Shown here in pieces: positions 8,652 to 17,805 of a stretch of DNA of 64,000 nucleotides (positions within the stretch are counted from its first letter, which is position 1; every line of letters starts with the position of its first letter). A program made the translations under genes and the position numbers. Location: the NCBI GenBank assembly GCA_023419315.1, contig JAEZYE010000042.1:1-64000 (forward strand), read 5' to 3'. Below the pieces are notes generated by a model that was not told the origin of the DNA, searched no databases, and saw only the letters and a program-made list of their open reading frames with translations. The DNA is from Pseudomonadota bacterium. Its GTDB lineage: Bacteria > Pseudomonadota > Gammaproteobacteria > Xanthomonadales > Xanthomonadaceae.

Positions 8652-10373
8652 ATGCCACGCACGATTTCCCTGGTCACGGCCGCACTGGCCGCGACCGTTG
8701 CTTTGTCCGCCTGCAAGCGCGACACCGCCGAGACACCCGCGCCAGCCGCGCCGTCGGCACCCGCCTCCGCACCCGCTGCGGCCACCGGCCATGCATTCCA
8801 GCCGTCCATCAACGAAGCCGATTTCATCGAGCGCGTGAAGACGCTGTCCTCCGACGAATTCGAGGGCCGTGGCCCCGGTTCGGTTGGCGAGGACAAGACC
8901 GTCGCCTATCTGGAAGCGCAGATGAAGCTCATCGGCCTGGAGCCAGGCAACAACGGCAGCTATTTCCAGGAAGTGCCGATGGTGGAGACCACGGCCAGCG
9001 AAGGCACCGTGCTGACGCTCGATCGCGATGGCGCCCGGCGTGATCTGAAGTTCGGCGTGGATTTCGTCGCCGGCACGCGCACGGGCAAGGCGGACGTGAA
9101 GGTCGATTCCAGCGAGATGATCTTCGTCGGTTACGGCGTCGACGCGCCCGAGCAGAAGTGGAACGATTACGCAGGACAGGACTGGACCGGCAAGACGGTC
9201 GTCATGTTCGTCAACGATCCCGGCTTCCACGTCGGTGACGAGAAGCTGTTCGACGGCAAGCGCATGACCTATTACGGGCGCTGGACGTACAAGTTCGAAG
9301 AGGCCGCGCGCAAGGGTGCCGCCGCCGCGCTGATCATCCACGACACGCCGGGCGCGAGCTATGGCTGGGACGTGGTGAAGAATTCCTGGTCCGGCGCGCA
9401 GTACGACCTGCCGGCCAAGGATGATCCGGAACCGCGCGTACCGGTGCAGGGCTGGCTGACCGCCGAGGCCGCACGCCAGTTGTTCGCCGATGCCGGGCTG
9501 GATCTGGAAACGTCCTACAAGGCTGCCAACCGTCGCGGCTTCAAGCCGGTATCACTGAAGACGAAGTTGTCGATCGATCTCAAGAGCACGATCACCGAGA
9601 AGAAGTCGCGCAACGTGGTGGGCGTGCTGCCGGGCACGGACCGCAAGGACGAAGCGGTCGTCTACATGGCCCACTGGGATCATCTCGGGAAGCACGAAGG
9701 CGAGCCCGGCGACAACATCTACAACGGTGCGATCGACAACGCCACGGGGACGGCCGGCATTCTCGAAATCGCCGAAGCGTTCGTGCACCAGAATCCCAAG
9801 CCGCAACGTTCGCTGGTGTTCCTGGCGGTGACGCTGGAGGAATCCGGGCTGCTCGGTTCCAAGTACTACGTGGCGCATCCGACGTTCCCGCTCGATCGAA
9901 TCGCCGGCGTGATCAACATCGATGCGATGTCGGTGGCGGGCAAGGCGAAGGACATCACCGTCGTCGGCTATGGCAGCTCGGAACTGGAAGACATCCTCAA
10001 GCCGCTGGCGCAGGCGCAGGGTCGCACGCTGCACGGGGAAACCTCGGTCCAGAGCGGCTTCTATTTCCGCTCGGATCACTTCAACTTCGCCAAGGCCGGC
10101 GTCCCCGCACTGTACGCCGACGGCGGCGAGGATCTGGTCGAAGGGGGCGTGGACGCCGGCAGGAAAGCGGCCGAAGACTACGCGCGCCACTATCACGGCC
10201 CGAGCGATCAGTACTACCCGGAAACGTGGAAGCTCGACGGCACCTTGCAGGACCTGGAAGTCCTGTACGGCGTGGGCAAGGAAATTGCCGGGGGCGATCG
10301 CTGGCCCAACTGGTATCCGGGCAACCCGTTCAAGGCGGCACGAGACAGGATGATGCAGCCGGCGGCAAAGTAA
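8652..10373 (+). CDS. M28-family zinc aminopeptidase, lipoprotein
   Basis: Predicted periplasmic or outer-membrane-anchored di-zinc peptidase removing N-terminal amino acids. 573 residues from ATG 8652, chosen for its GAGG site and because it gives a lipoprotein signal (LSA|C, lipid on Cys21). Order: Ala/Pro-rich linker (about 25-48), a PA-type insert (about 120-300), then the M28 catalytic domain from about 320. Zinc and catalytic residues appear in MAHWDHLG, IDNATGTAG, LEESGLLGS and the final YARHYHGPSDQY. A strong hairpin terminator follows. Substrate not predictable. Confidence 0.9.
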   Translation: MPRTISLVTAALAATVALSACKRDTAETPAPAAPSAPASAPAAATGHAFQPSINEADFIERVKTLSSDEFEGRGPGSVGEDKTVAYLEAQMKLIGLEPGNNGSYFQEVPMVETTASEGTVLTLDRDGARRDLKFGVDFVAGTRTGKADVKVDSSEMIFVGYGVDAPEQKWNDYAGQDWTGKTVVMFVNDPGFHVGDEKLFDGKRMTYYGRWTYKFEEAARKGAAAALIIHDTPGASYGWDVVKNSWSGAQYDLPAKDDPEPRVPVQGWLTAEAARQLFADAGLDLETSYKAANRRGFKPVSLKTKLSIDLKSTITEKKSRNVVGVLPGTDRKDEAVVYMAHWDHLGKHEGEPGDNIYNGAIDNATGTAGILEIAEAFVHQNPKPQRSLVFLAVTLEESGLLGSKYYVAHPTFPLDRIAGVINIDAMSVAGKAKDITVVGYGSSELEDILKPLAQAQGRTLHGETSVQSGFYFRSDHFNFAKAGVPALYADGGEDLVEGGVDAGRKAAEDYARHYHGPSDQYYPETWKLDGTLQDLEVLYGVGKEIAGGDRWPNWYPGNPFKAARDRMMQPAAK

Positions 10374-10388
10374 CCGCCTCGCCCCTCG

Positions 10389-10408
10389 ACGGCGCCTTCG
10401 GGCGCCGT
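10389..10408 (+). terminator. Intrinsic terminator after the M28 gene
   Basis: ACGGCGCC and GGCGCCGT form an 8-bp perfect stem with a TTCG tetraloop, followed by TGTTCC. Only a short T-rich tail. Confidence 0.7.
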
Positions 10409-10472
10409 TGTTCCATCCGCATCGCGCCGGTGCTCCCTTCATCGCACCGCGCACCCGCTTACCGGAGAGTCC

Positions 10473-10862
10473 ATGACCATTGCTTACTGGTGCATCCTGA
10501 TCACCGCGCTGCTGCCCTATCTGTGGGTGAGCATCGCCAAGCAGTCGGGCGAACGCTACAACAATCGTGCGCCGCGCGACTGGCAAGCCAAGCAGACCAA
10601 TCCACGCTCGCTCCGCGCACACGCCGCGCACCTCAACGGGTTCGAGTCCTTCCCCGTCTTCGTCGCCGGCGTACTCATGGCGCAGATTGTTGGCATCTCG
10701 CCTTCGCTGATCAGCACGCTGGCGGTCATCTTCACCATCGCGCGCGTGCTGCATGGCGTTTTCTACATCGCCAACCAGCCGCTGCTGCGCAGCCTCGTCT
10801 GGTTTGTGGGTCTGGGCAGCGCGCTCGGGCTGATCGTGCTGGCCGCACTGCGCGTGAGCTGA
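10473..10862 (+). CDS. MAPEG family membrane protein
   Basis: 129-residue inner-membrane protein with four hydrophobic helices, matching the MAPEG superfamily (membrane-associated proteins in eicosanoid and glutathione metabolism). The family-typical RAxxAHxNxxEsfP segment is present as RAHAAHLNGFESFP, followed by a middle helix and IARVLHGVFYI. Bacterial members are mostly of unknown function; some are glutathione transferases. Start ATG 10473 has a GGAGAG ribosome site. Convergent with the TruC-like gene. Confidence 0.88.
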   Translation: MTIAYWCILITALLPYLWVSIAKQSGERYNNRAPRDWQAKQTNPRSLRAHAAHLNGFESFPVFVAGVLMAQIVGISPSLISTLAVIFTIARVLHGVFYIANQPLLRSLVWFVGLGSALGLIVLAALRVS

Positions 10863-10868
10863 AGCCGC

Positions 10869-11585
10869 TCAGCGCAGGTCGTCACTCCAGCCGAACAGCG
10901 CGAACGCCTTGCGGAATTCGGCGTCCAGCGGCGCGACTGCATCGAGGCGCGCACCGCTGATCGGATGCGCGAATGAAAGCCGCACCGCATGCAGCAGCAT
11001 CCGGTGTACGCCGCGCATGCGGAAGTTGCGGTTATGCCGCCCGTCGCCATGGCTGCTGTCACCGATCAGATGATGCGAAAGATGCTTGAGGTGGCGGCGG
11101 ATCTGCCGGAACCGCCCGGTTTCCGGGCGACAGCGCAGCAGGGCGTAACGCGAGGTGTCGAATCCACCCGAAGGCTCGGGCAATTCGCCGGTGGCCAGCC
11201 GCACGAACTGCGTGCGCGCGGGACGCTTCTCCGGCTTGCCCGGGCCACCGTCGAGCGCGTAGTCGAGATCGATGATCGGTTCCGGCCAGCCGCGACAGAT
11301 CGCCAGGTAGTCCTTCTCGACCTCGCGTGACATGAAGGTCTGGCCCAGCGTGGAGGCCACGTCGCGCTCGAACGCGACGAGCAGGCAACCGCTGGTCGCG
11401 CGATCCAGTCGGTGGATGAGGAAGATCGGTCGCTGCAGTTGCTCGCGCAGGCGGTCCGCCAGGAACTCGGTTTCGCCGCCGGCCAGCTTGCTGTCGTGCA
11501 CCATCAGCCCCGCGGGCTTGTCCACGATCGCGATGTGCTCGTCCAGGTAGAGCACGTTCACCGGATCGTTGCCGGTTGCTGTCAT
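10869..11585 (-). CDS. truC: TruC-like tRNA pseudouridine synthase (RluA family)
   Basis: Converts a uridine in tRNA to pseudouridine (TruC acts at U65 in E. coli). 238 residues from ATG 11585, chosen for its AGGAGAA ribosome site and family length; a longer frame would run into the divergent M16 gene. The catalytic aspartate lies in HRLDRATSG; VDKPAGLMVH and GRFRQIRRHLKH are the flanking RluA-family motifs, and no S4 domain is present, as in TruC. Gene symbol is by similarity; other RluA members cannot be fully excluded. Confidence 0.85.
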   Translation of the reverse strand: MTATGNDPVNVLYLDEHIAIVDKPAGLMVHDSKLAGGETEFLADRLREQLQRPIFLIHRLDRATSGCLLVAFERDVASTLGQTFMSREVEKDYLAICRGWPEPIIDLDYALDGGPGKPEKRPARTQFVRLATGELPEPSGGFDTSRYALLRCRPETGRFRQIRRHLKHLSHHLIGDSSHGDGRHNRNFRMRGVHRMLLHAVRLSFAHPISGARLDAVAPLDAEFRKAFALFGWSDDLR

Positions 11586-11646
11586 CGACGGGATTCTCCT
11601 GCGGGATCTGCGACACTTCCGGCTCCGTTGTCTGGACTGTTCCGGA

Positions 11647-14412
11647 ATGAAGCCAAGGCCGCTCATTGTCGCACTCGGTGTCGCACTGTTGCTCAATCTC
11701 GGTGCGATGCCGCACGGCTTCGCCGAAGTATCGCTGCCCAAGGGCGTCGCGGCCGGCCCGAGCGTCGAGGGAATCAGCGAGTACCGGTTGCCGAACGGTC
11801 TGCGCGTGCTGCTGTTTCCCGACGCCAGCAAGCCGACCGTGACGGTGAACCTGGTCTACGGCGTCGGCTCGGTCCACGAGAACTACGGCGAGACCGGGAT
11901 GGCGCATCTGCTCGAACATCTCCTGTTCAAGGGCACGCCCACGCATGCGGACATCAGCGGCGAGATGAAGAAGCGCGGCATCGACTTCAACGCGACGACG
12001 TCGATGGATCGCACCAACTACTTCAGTTCGTTTCCGGCCAATGACGACACGCTCGACTGGGTGCTCGCACTGGAAGCGGATCGCATGGTCCACTCGAACG
12101 TCGCCCAACGCGACCTCGACAGCGAGATGACCGTCGTGCGCAATGAAATGGAGGCCGGCGAGAACAATCCGGGCGGCGTGCTCCTGCAGCGCATCCGCTC
12201 GACCGCCTATCTGTGGCACAACTACGGGCACAGCACGATCGGCGCGCGCTCGGATGTCGAAGGCGTGCCGATCGCCAACCTGCAGTCGTTCTATCGCACC
12301 TGGTACCAGCCGGACAACGCGACGTTGATCATCGCCGGCCGCATCGATGCCGCGCGGACGCTCACCCGCATCGCGGCGCATTTCGGTCCGTTGAAGAAGC
12401 CCACGCGCGTGTTGCCGGTCGCGCATACCGTGGAGCCGGCGCAGGATGGCGCGCGCGAAGTGGAAGTACGCCGCGTGGGTGATGTGCGCATGGTCGCCGC
12501 GTCATGGCATGTTCCCGCCGCGGGCCATCCCGACAGCGCCGCGCTGAGCGTGCTGGGCAACGTGCTCGGTTACACACCGGGCGGGCGGCTGCACAAGGCG
12601 CTGGTGCAGCCACGGCTGGCGGCCGGCACCGGCGCCGGCAGCGAATCCCTTCGCGATCCCGGTCTGCTGACCGTGCTGGCGGTGTTTCCGCGCGACGGTG
12701 ATCCGGTGAAGGTGGAGCAGGAACTGCTTTCCCAGGCCGAACAGATCGCCAAGCGCCCGATCACGCCGCAGGAGGTCGACGAGGCGCGGCAACGCATCGC
12801 GAATGCCTACGAGCTGTACTTCACCGACGTCAACGCGGTCGGGATGGGCCTGTCCGAATATCTGGCGGCCGGCGACTGGCGCCTGCTGTTCACCTCGCGC
12901 GACGCCATCGAGCGCGTCACCGCCGAGGACGTCAACCGCGTGGCGATGCTCTACCTGAAACCCGGCAACCGCACGCTGGGGCGCTTCATCCCGAGCGAAG
13001 CGCCGGATCGCGTCGAGATTGGCGCGCGCCCTCCCATTGCTTCGATCGTCGATGGCTATACCGGCCGTGCGGGCGTCAGCGCGGGCGAGCAGTTCGATCC
13101 CAGCCCGGCGAACCTGGAAGCGCGCACGCAGCGCTTCACGCTGGGCACCGGCCTGCGCGTGGCGCTGTTGCCGAAGAAGACGCGCGGCGAAACCGTGATG
13201 GTCAATGCCAGTTTCCGCTTCGGTGACGCGACGTCCCTGAAGGGGCGCGAAGATGCGGCCGGGCTGGCCGGCGCCATGCTCATGCGCGGCAGCAAAACAA
13301 TGGATCGCGAACGGATTGCGCAACAGTTCGAGCGGCTGAAAACGGAGGCCAGCGTCAGCGGCACGCTGCAGGGCGCGGGGATTTCACTGCTGACGCGGCG
13401 CAAGCAACTGGCCGATGCGCTCGCGCTCGCGGCGGACGTACTGCGCAACCCGGCGTTTCCCACCGACGAGTTCGAACAGCTGCGCCTGCAGGCGCTCACC
13501 GGAATGGAAGCCTCGCGCAAGGAGCCCGGCAGCGTCGCCGGCCAGGCGCTGGCCGAGCATTTCGATCCCTGGCCGTCGGATCACCCGCTGCATATCGACA
13601 CGCTGGACGAAGCGATTGCAGGCGTGAAGGCGCTCCAGCGCGAAGACCTGGTCGCTTTCCATCGCGATTTCTACGGCAGCGCCGAGGGTGAGATTTCCGT
13701 CGTCGGTGATTTCGATGTGGACGCTGTCCGCACGCAGCTTGAACACCTGTTCACCGGTTGGTCCTCGCCCCATCCCTATGGCGTCATCCACACGCGCTAC
13801 ACCGAGGTACCCGCGGTTGACGTGCGCCTGGAGACACCGGACAAGCCCAATGCCGTGCTGCTCGCGCGCAGCAATCTGTCGTTCAAGGTGACCGACGCCG
13901 ACTATCCGGCATTGCTGGTCGCCAATCGCATCTTCGGCGGTGGCGCACTCAAATCGCGGCTGGGTGATCGCATCCGGCAGAAAGATGGCTTGAGCTACGG
14001 CGTCGGCAGCAGCGTGCGCGCCGACGACAGCCGCGAAGGCACCGACGACAACGGCAGCTTCAACCTGCAGGCGATTGCCGCACCCGCCAACATGGACAAG
14101 GTGAAGACCGCGATCCGCGAAGAGCTGGCGCGCCTGATCGCCGACGGTGTCACCGAAGCGGAAGTGCGTGACGCGGTGAACGGCGTGCTGACCGAGCGCG
14201 AACAGAGCCGCGCCGAAGATGGCGCCGTCGCCGGCATGCTGACCGATCAGGCCTACTTCGGCCGCACCATGCAGTTCACCGCGGATCTGGATGCGCGCTT
14301 CCGCGCGTTGACGGTGGATCAGGTCAACGCCGCCATCCGCAAGCATTTCAAGCCGGAAACGTTGAGCATCTACGTCGCCGGAGATTTCAAGCCGGGCGCA
14401 GCGGCGCGATAA
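11647..14412 (+). CDS. M16 zinc metalloprotease (insulinase/pitrilysin family), two-domain
   Basis: Periplasmic peptidase, 921 residues, with signal peptide MKPRPLIVALGVALLLNLGA. The zinc motif HLLEH is at residues 87-91, with the third ligand in the following ALEADRM...RNEME helix. The second half (from about 490) has the M16 fold but no HxxEH (AGLAGAMLMRG instead), the usual non-catalytic partner domain. The start is the ATG at 11647 rather than the longer frame at 11569, because it opens directly into a signal peptide and puts the zinc motif at the same position as in the second M16 protein of this window. Resembles the PqqL/YhjJ group. Confidence 0.9.
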   Translation: MKPRPLIVALGVALLLNLGAMPHGFAEVSLPKGVAAGPSVEGISEYRLPNGLRVLLFPDASKPTVTVNLVYGVGSVHENYGETGMAHLLEHLLFKGTPTHADISGEMKKRGIDFNATTSMDRTNYFSSFPANDDTLDWVLALEADRMVHSNVAQRDLDSEMTVVRNEMEAGENNPGGVLLQRIRSTAYLWHNYGHSTIGARSDVEGVPIANLQSFYRTWYQPDNATLIIAGRIDAARTLTRIAAHFGPLKKPTRVLPVAHTVEPAQDGAREVEVRRVGDVRMVAASWHVPAAGHPDSAALSVLGNVLGYTPGGRLHKALVQPRLAAGTGAGSESLRDPGLLTVLAVFPRDGDPVKVEQELLSQAEQIAKRPITPQEVDEARQRIANAYELYFTDVNAVGMGLSEYLAAGDWRLLFTSRDAIERVTAEDVNRVAMLYLKPGNRTLGRFIPSEAPDRVEIGARPPIASIVDGYTGRAGVSAGEQFDPSPANLEARTQRFTLGTGLRVALLPKKTRGETVMVNASFRFGDATSLKGREDAAGLAGAMLMRGSKTMDRERIAQQFERLKTEASVSGTLQGAGISLLTRRKQLADALALAADVLRNPAFPTDEFEQLRLQALTGMEASRKEPGSVAGQALAEHFDPWPSDHPLHIDTLDEAIAGVKALQREDLVAFHRDFYGSAEGEISVVGDFDVDAVRTQLEHLFTGWSSPHPYGVIHTRYTEVPAVDVRLETPDKPNAVLLARSNLSFKVTDADYPALLVANRIFGGGALKSRLGDRIRQKDGLSYGVGSSVRADDSREGTDDNGSFNLQAIAAPANMDKVKTAIREELARLIADGVTEAEVRDAVNGVLTEREQSRAEDGAVAGMLTDQAYFGRTMQFTADLDARFRALTVDQVNAAIRKHFKPETLSIYVAGDFKPGAAAR

Positions 14413-14439
14413 CGATCCGGCAGGCGTGCGGCGCGGCGC

Positions 14440-15183
14440 CTACTGCGCCGACTCCCGCACCAGCGACGCCAGGATGCGCAGATCCTCGGCGTCGAGTTGA
14501 TCCTCGGCCGTGCCGCGGTAGCGACGATGGAAGGCGCGCACGGTGGCGGCGCGATCCGTCAGCGGATAACCGATCAGACGCAGCGCGTTCCACGGGTCGA
14601 AGCCGTCCGGCGCGGGCGGTGCATCGGCTTCCGGCCACAGCCCGAATCCTGCTTCGGCCAGGCGCTTCCACGGAAAGCGTGTGCCCGGATCCTGTTTGCG
14701 CGTCGGCGCGAAGTCTGCGTGCGCGACGATCTGCGTGCGCGGAATCGAATGACGTTCGCAGAGGTCCTGCAGCAGCGTGAGGAGGCTGGCGATCTGCGCG
14801 TCGGGGAATTCGACCTGGCCGTCGTTGTCCAGTTCGATGCCGATGGACACGGAATTGATGTCGGTGATCGTGCCCCAGTGTCCGCCGCCCGCATGCCAGG
14901 CGCGCTGGTCATCGGCGACCAGCTGGAAGCGCTTGCCGTCGCGCCCGATCAGATAGTGCGCGCTGACCGGTCCGCCGGAATTCGCGGTGCGCAGCGTATC
15001 CAGGCTCTGCTCGACCGAATCCTGCTCGGTGGCATGGATGACGATGAGGATCGGCCTGCGCGCCTCATGGTTGGGCGATGGCACCCAACGGGCCAGCGGA
15101 TTGCGTTCACTCTGCGGCACGTGGCTGCAGGCGGCCAGCAAAGCCAGTGCAGCGAGCAGGCATGCATTTCCCCAACGTTGCAT
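14440..15183 (-). CDS. N-acetylmuramoyl-L-alanine amidase, AmpD-type lipoprotein
   Basis: Cleaves the bond between MurNAc and the stem peptide of peptidoglycan. 247 residues with a lipoprotein signal (LLAAC, Cys19), so membrane anchored, unlike cytoplasmic AmpD; closer to AmiD. The amidase_2 domain spans about 40-190 with zinc ligands visible in VIHATEQ, the catalytic region HAGGGHWG, and the later TQIVAHADFAPTRKQDPG. The C-terminal 60 residues form a small helical domain typical of AmiD (peptidoglycan binding). Ribosome site GGGGAGAG precedes ATG 15183. It follows ubiB by 20 nt on the same strand. Confidence 0.9.
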   Translation of the reverse strand: MQRWGNACLLAALALLAACSHVPQSERNPLARWVPSPNHEARRPILIVIHATEQDSVEQSLDTLRTANSGGPVSAHYLIGRDGKRFQLVADDQRAWHAGGGHWGTITDINSVSIGIELDNDGQVEFPDAQIASLLTLLQDLCERHSIPRTQIVAHADFAPTRKQDPGTRFPWKRLAEAGFGLWPEADAPPAPDGFDPWNALRLIGYPLTDRAATVRAFHRRYRGTAEDQLDAEDLRILASLVRESAQ

Positions 15184-15203
15184 CACTCTCCCCTGTCGTT
15201 CCG

Positions 15204-16862
15204 CTATCGACGCGGCCAGGCCGCGAGCAAGGCCCACAAACCGCCCAGGCCCGCGATCCACGAAGACGCCGGCACCGACAGGATGCGCGGTCCGCCGGCT
15301 TCCAGACCGTAGAGGACCGCCGCCACCAGCAGCAATCCGACGCCAAGGATCGCGGCGACCATGCGGCGCTGCATGCCGCGCAGGGTCGTGGACAGTTCGG
15401 CCAGATCGCGCGAGCGCATCGACAGTTCGTGGCGGCCTTCGACCTGCTGCGTCAGCCATGCATGCACGAGTCGCGGCATGTCCGGCGCGTGCGTCATGAT
15501 TTCCGGCAGCCGCTTGCGGAGTTCCTGCACCGCGCGCTGCGGGCTGTAGCGTTCGATGAGGATGCGCTCGAGCACGGGGCGCGCCACGGCCCAGATATCG
15601 AGCTGCGGATCCAGTTGCCGGCCGACACCTTCGATGTTGAGCAACGTCTTCTGCAGCAGGATCAGTTGCGGCTGCAGCGTCAGTTCGTACTTCTGCGCAG
15701 TGCGGAACAGTTTCAGCAGCACTTCCGCCAGCGAAATCTCGGACAACGGGCGGGTGAAGTACGGCTCGCACACGGCGCGCGCGGCCGCTTCCAGTTCGTC
15801 GATGCGCACGGTCGCCGGCATCCAGCCTGCTTCGACGTGCAACTCGGCGATGCGGCGGTAATCCTTGTTGAAGATCGCCATGAAGTTCTCGGCGAGGTAA
15901 TACTGGTCCTCGGGCGAGAGCTGGCCGGTGATGCCGAAGTCCAGCGCGATGAAACGCGGGTTCGCGCGCCGCGCGGGATCGGTATCCACCCAGATGTTGC
16001 CGGCGTGCGCATCGGCGTGGAAGAAGTTGTCGCGGAATACCTGCGTATAGAACACGCGCACGCCCTTGGCCGCGAGCGCACGCCGATCGATGCCGGCCGC
16101 GTCGAGCGCCGCGACGTCGTCCGAGGGAATGCCGTGCACGCGTTCCATCGTCAGCACGCGCTCGCCGGTATGCGTCCAGATGATCTCCGGAACATACAGA
16201 TCGTCGGAATCCTTCCAGAAGCGCCGCATCACGCTGGCGTTGGCGCCTTCGCGCTGGAGGTCGAGTTCGGCAGCCAACGTGGATTCGATTTCGGCGACGA
16301 TTTCGCGCGGCCGGATCTTGTCGGCACTGGGGTGCGCGCGTTCGACCAGCGCCGCCACCGATTTGAGCAACGAGATGTCTGCGGTGATCTGCTTTTCGAT
16401 GCCGGGACGCAGTACCTTGACCACCACTTCGCGCCCGCCGGGCAGCACCGCCGCATGCACCTGCGCGATCGACGCCGACGCCAGCGGCGTGGTGTCGAAT
16501 CCGACGAATGCTTCGTCGATTGCGCGCCCCAGCGCGCGCTCCACGATCAGGCGCGCGGCATCGCCATCGAACGGCTTGACGCGATCCTGCAACAGCGCGA
16601 GTTCCTCGGCCACGTCGGGCGGCACCAGATCGCGACGGGTCGAAAGAATCTGTCCGAACTTGACGAAAATCGGCCCCAGTTCCTGCAAAGCCAGCCGCAG
16701 GCGCGCGCCGCGCGGTTGCGCCGCGATTTCGGCGGAAGCGCGCGGCACGAAGGGACGGCCGAGTTTCAGCCAGCGTCCGGCCGGCGTGTCGTCAAGCAGA
16801 TCATCCAGGCGATAACGCAGCAGCACGCGACCAATCTTGCTGGCCCGCAGCACCGGCCTCAT
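15204..16862 (-). CDS. ubiB: Ubiquinone biosynthesis kinase-like protein UbiB
   Basis: Atypical protein-kinase-like ATPase (ABC1/ADCK family) needed for ubiquinone production at the inner membrane. 552 residues. The family motifs are visible: the N-terminal lysine/glutamine motif LGPIFVKFGQILSTRRDLVP, the A-rich loop in PLASASIAQVHAAVL, then VVKVLRPG and the kinase-like D-N pair HADAHAGNI and ALDFGITGQL. Two hydrophobic helices close the C-terminus (about 498-545). It overlaps ubiJ by 4 nt (ATGA), so the two are translationally coupled. Confidence 0.95.
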   Translation of the reverse strand: MRPVLRASKIGRVLLRYRLDDLLDDTPAGRWLKLGRPFVPRASAEIAAQPRGARLRLALQELGPIFVKFGQILSTRRDLVPPDVAEELALLQDRVKPFDGDAARLIVERALGRAIDEAFVGFDTTPLASASIAQVHAAVLPGGREVVVKVLRPGIEKQITADISLLKSVAALVERAHPSADKIRPREIVAEIESTLAAELDLQREGANASVMRRFWKDSDDLYVPEIIWTHTGERVLTMERVHGIPSDDVAALDAAGIDRRALAAKGVRVFYTQVFRDNFFHADAHAGNIWVDTDPARRANPRFIALDFGITGQLSPEDQYYLAENFMAIFNKDYRRIAELHVEAGWMPATVRIDELEAAARAVCEPYFTRPLSEISLAEVLLKLFRTAQKYELTLQPQLILLQKTLLNIEGVGRQLDPQLDIWAVARPVLERILIERYSPQRAVQELRKRLPEIMTHAPDMPRLVHAWLTQQVEGRHELSMRSRDLAELSTTLRGMQRRMVAAILGVGLLLVAAVLYGLEAGGPRILSVPASSWIAGLGGLWALLAAWPRR

Positions 16863-17500
16863 GCACGGTCCCCGCGCGGAGACGCCAGACGCGCCACGCG
16901 CGCGGCGAGGCGTTCGACGTCATCGCGCAATGCATCGACATCGTCATGGAAGGCTTCAAGCTCCGCACGACCGACCACGTCGCGCGATTCCTCGGTGAGA
17001 TATTCGGCAGTGTGTTCGGCGATGCGCTGCGCGCCTTCGCGTCCTTTACGCAGCGCGGCGCGGACGGCGCCAGCCACCTGCACGCCGATTACTTCGCCGA
17101 ACACGGAAACGAACGGTTGCTCCCAGTCCGGATCAAACCGTTCGGCCAATTGCTGCAGCCGGCGCGCCAGATCGGCATCGCCTGAAATGCGCACCTTGCC
17201 GACCGGCGTGCCCTGATCGCGACGCAGGAAGGGAAGCTGGGAAAGCAGGCCACCGATTGAGCTGCGCACCGCCAGATCGGGCTCGACCACTTCGTTGACG
17301 GGACCGATCTGCAGCTCGCCACCGCCCACCCGTATTTCCATCGCCAGCAGGGGTGATTCGAGTGTCATCACGATGCGCCGGCCTTCCAGCGGAGCGAGTC
17401 CGGCACGGGCATCGGGATCGAGGGCCAGGGCGCGGTTGAGCGCGGTTTCCAGCGCACGACCGGCGAAGGGTTTGAGGAAATCGAAGGCAGAGGCGGACAT
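16859..17500 (-). CDS. ubiJ: Ubiquinone biosynthesis accessory factor UbiJ (SCP2 domain)
   Basis: 213-residue accessory protein of the ubiquinone-synthesis metabolon. An SCP2 lipid-binding fold covers about 15-120, followed by a long coiled coil rich in E, R and D to the end, the usual UbiJ plan. UbiE, normally adjacent, is not in the window; ubiB directly follows with a 4-nt overlap. Context strongly supports the name. Confidence 0.88.
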   Translation of the reverse strand: MSASAFDFLKPFAGRALETALNRALALDPDARAGLAPLEGRRIVMTLESPLLAMEIRVGGGELQIGPVNEVVEPDLAVRSSIGGLLSQLPFLRRDQGTPVGKVRISGDADLARRLQQLAERFDPDWEQPFVSVFGEVIGVQVAGAVRAALRKGREGAQRIAEHTAEYLTEESRDVVGRAELEAFHDDVDALRDDVERLAARVARLASPRGDRA

Positions 17501-17533
17501 GCCGCCATTCTACCCATTCAACATGCAGGCGCC

Positions 17534-17560
17534 GCCGGGAACGGCAGGCGCCGTCCCGGC
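17534..17560 (-). terminator. GC-rich hairpin between the DUF1328 gene and ubiJ
   Basis: GCCGGGA-a-CGGC (17534-17545) pairs with GCCG-TCCCGGC (17550-17560) with one bulged base. No T-tract, so it may be a weak terminator or an RNA-stabilising element. Confidence 0.35.
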
Positions 17561-17574
17561 TGTGGAAGCGCTCG

Positions 17575-17736
17575 TTACGGGACGCTTCGGCCGCGGAACA
17601 TCGCGATGATGGCCAGGATCAGGAACACCACAAACAGGATCCAGGCGATGTTGCTGGCGGCGCCGGCGATGCCGCTGAAACCCAGCACCGCCGCGATGAG
17701 GGCGATCACGAAGAAAATGACGGCATAGCGCAGCAT
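17575..17736 (-). CDS. DUF1328 (YtjA) family small membrane protein
   Basis: A 53-residue protein with an AAGGAG-type ribosome site (caaggagatccc) before ATG 17736. The sequence opens MLRYAVIFFVIALIAAVLGF, continues SGIAGAASNIAWILF and ends MFRGRSVP: two membrane helices around a glycine-rich turn, the pattern of the DUF1328/YtjA family. Function unknown; relatives are often stress induced. Located between ubiJ and oleD on the same strand. Confidence 0.88.
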   Translation of the reverse strand: MLRYAVIFFVIALIAAVLGFSGIAGAASNIAWILFVVFLILAIIAMFRGRSVP

Positions 17737-17805
17737 GGGATCTCCTTGATGATTCGAGGCGCGCCTGCTTGGCGCTCCGTCATCGTGGAGAGGGCGCGGT
17801 CACGG

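Noticed and set aside
15078..17216. 712-codon open frame opposite ubiB and ubiJ
   Set aside because: Spans two established genes and shows no conserved motif.
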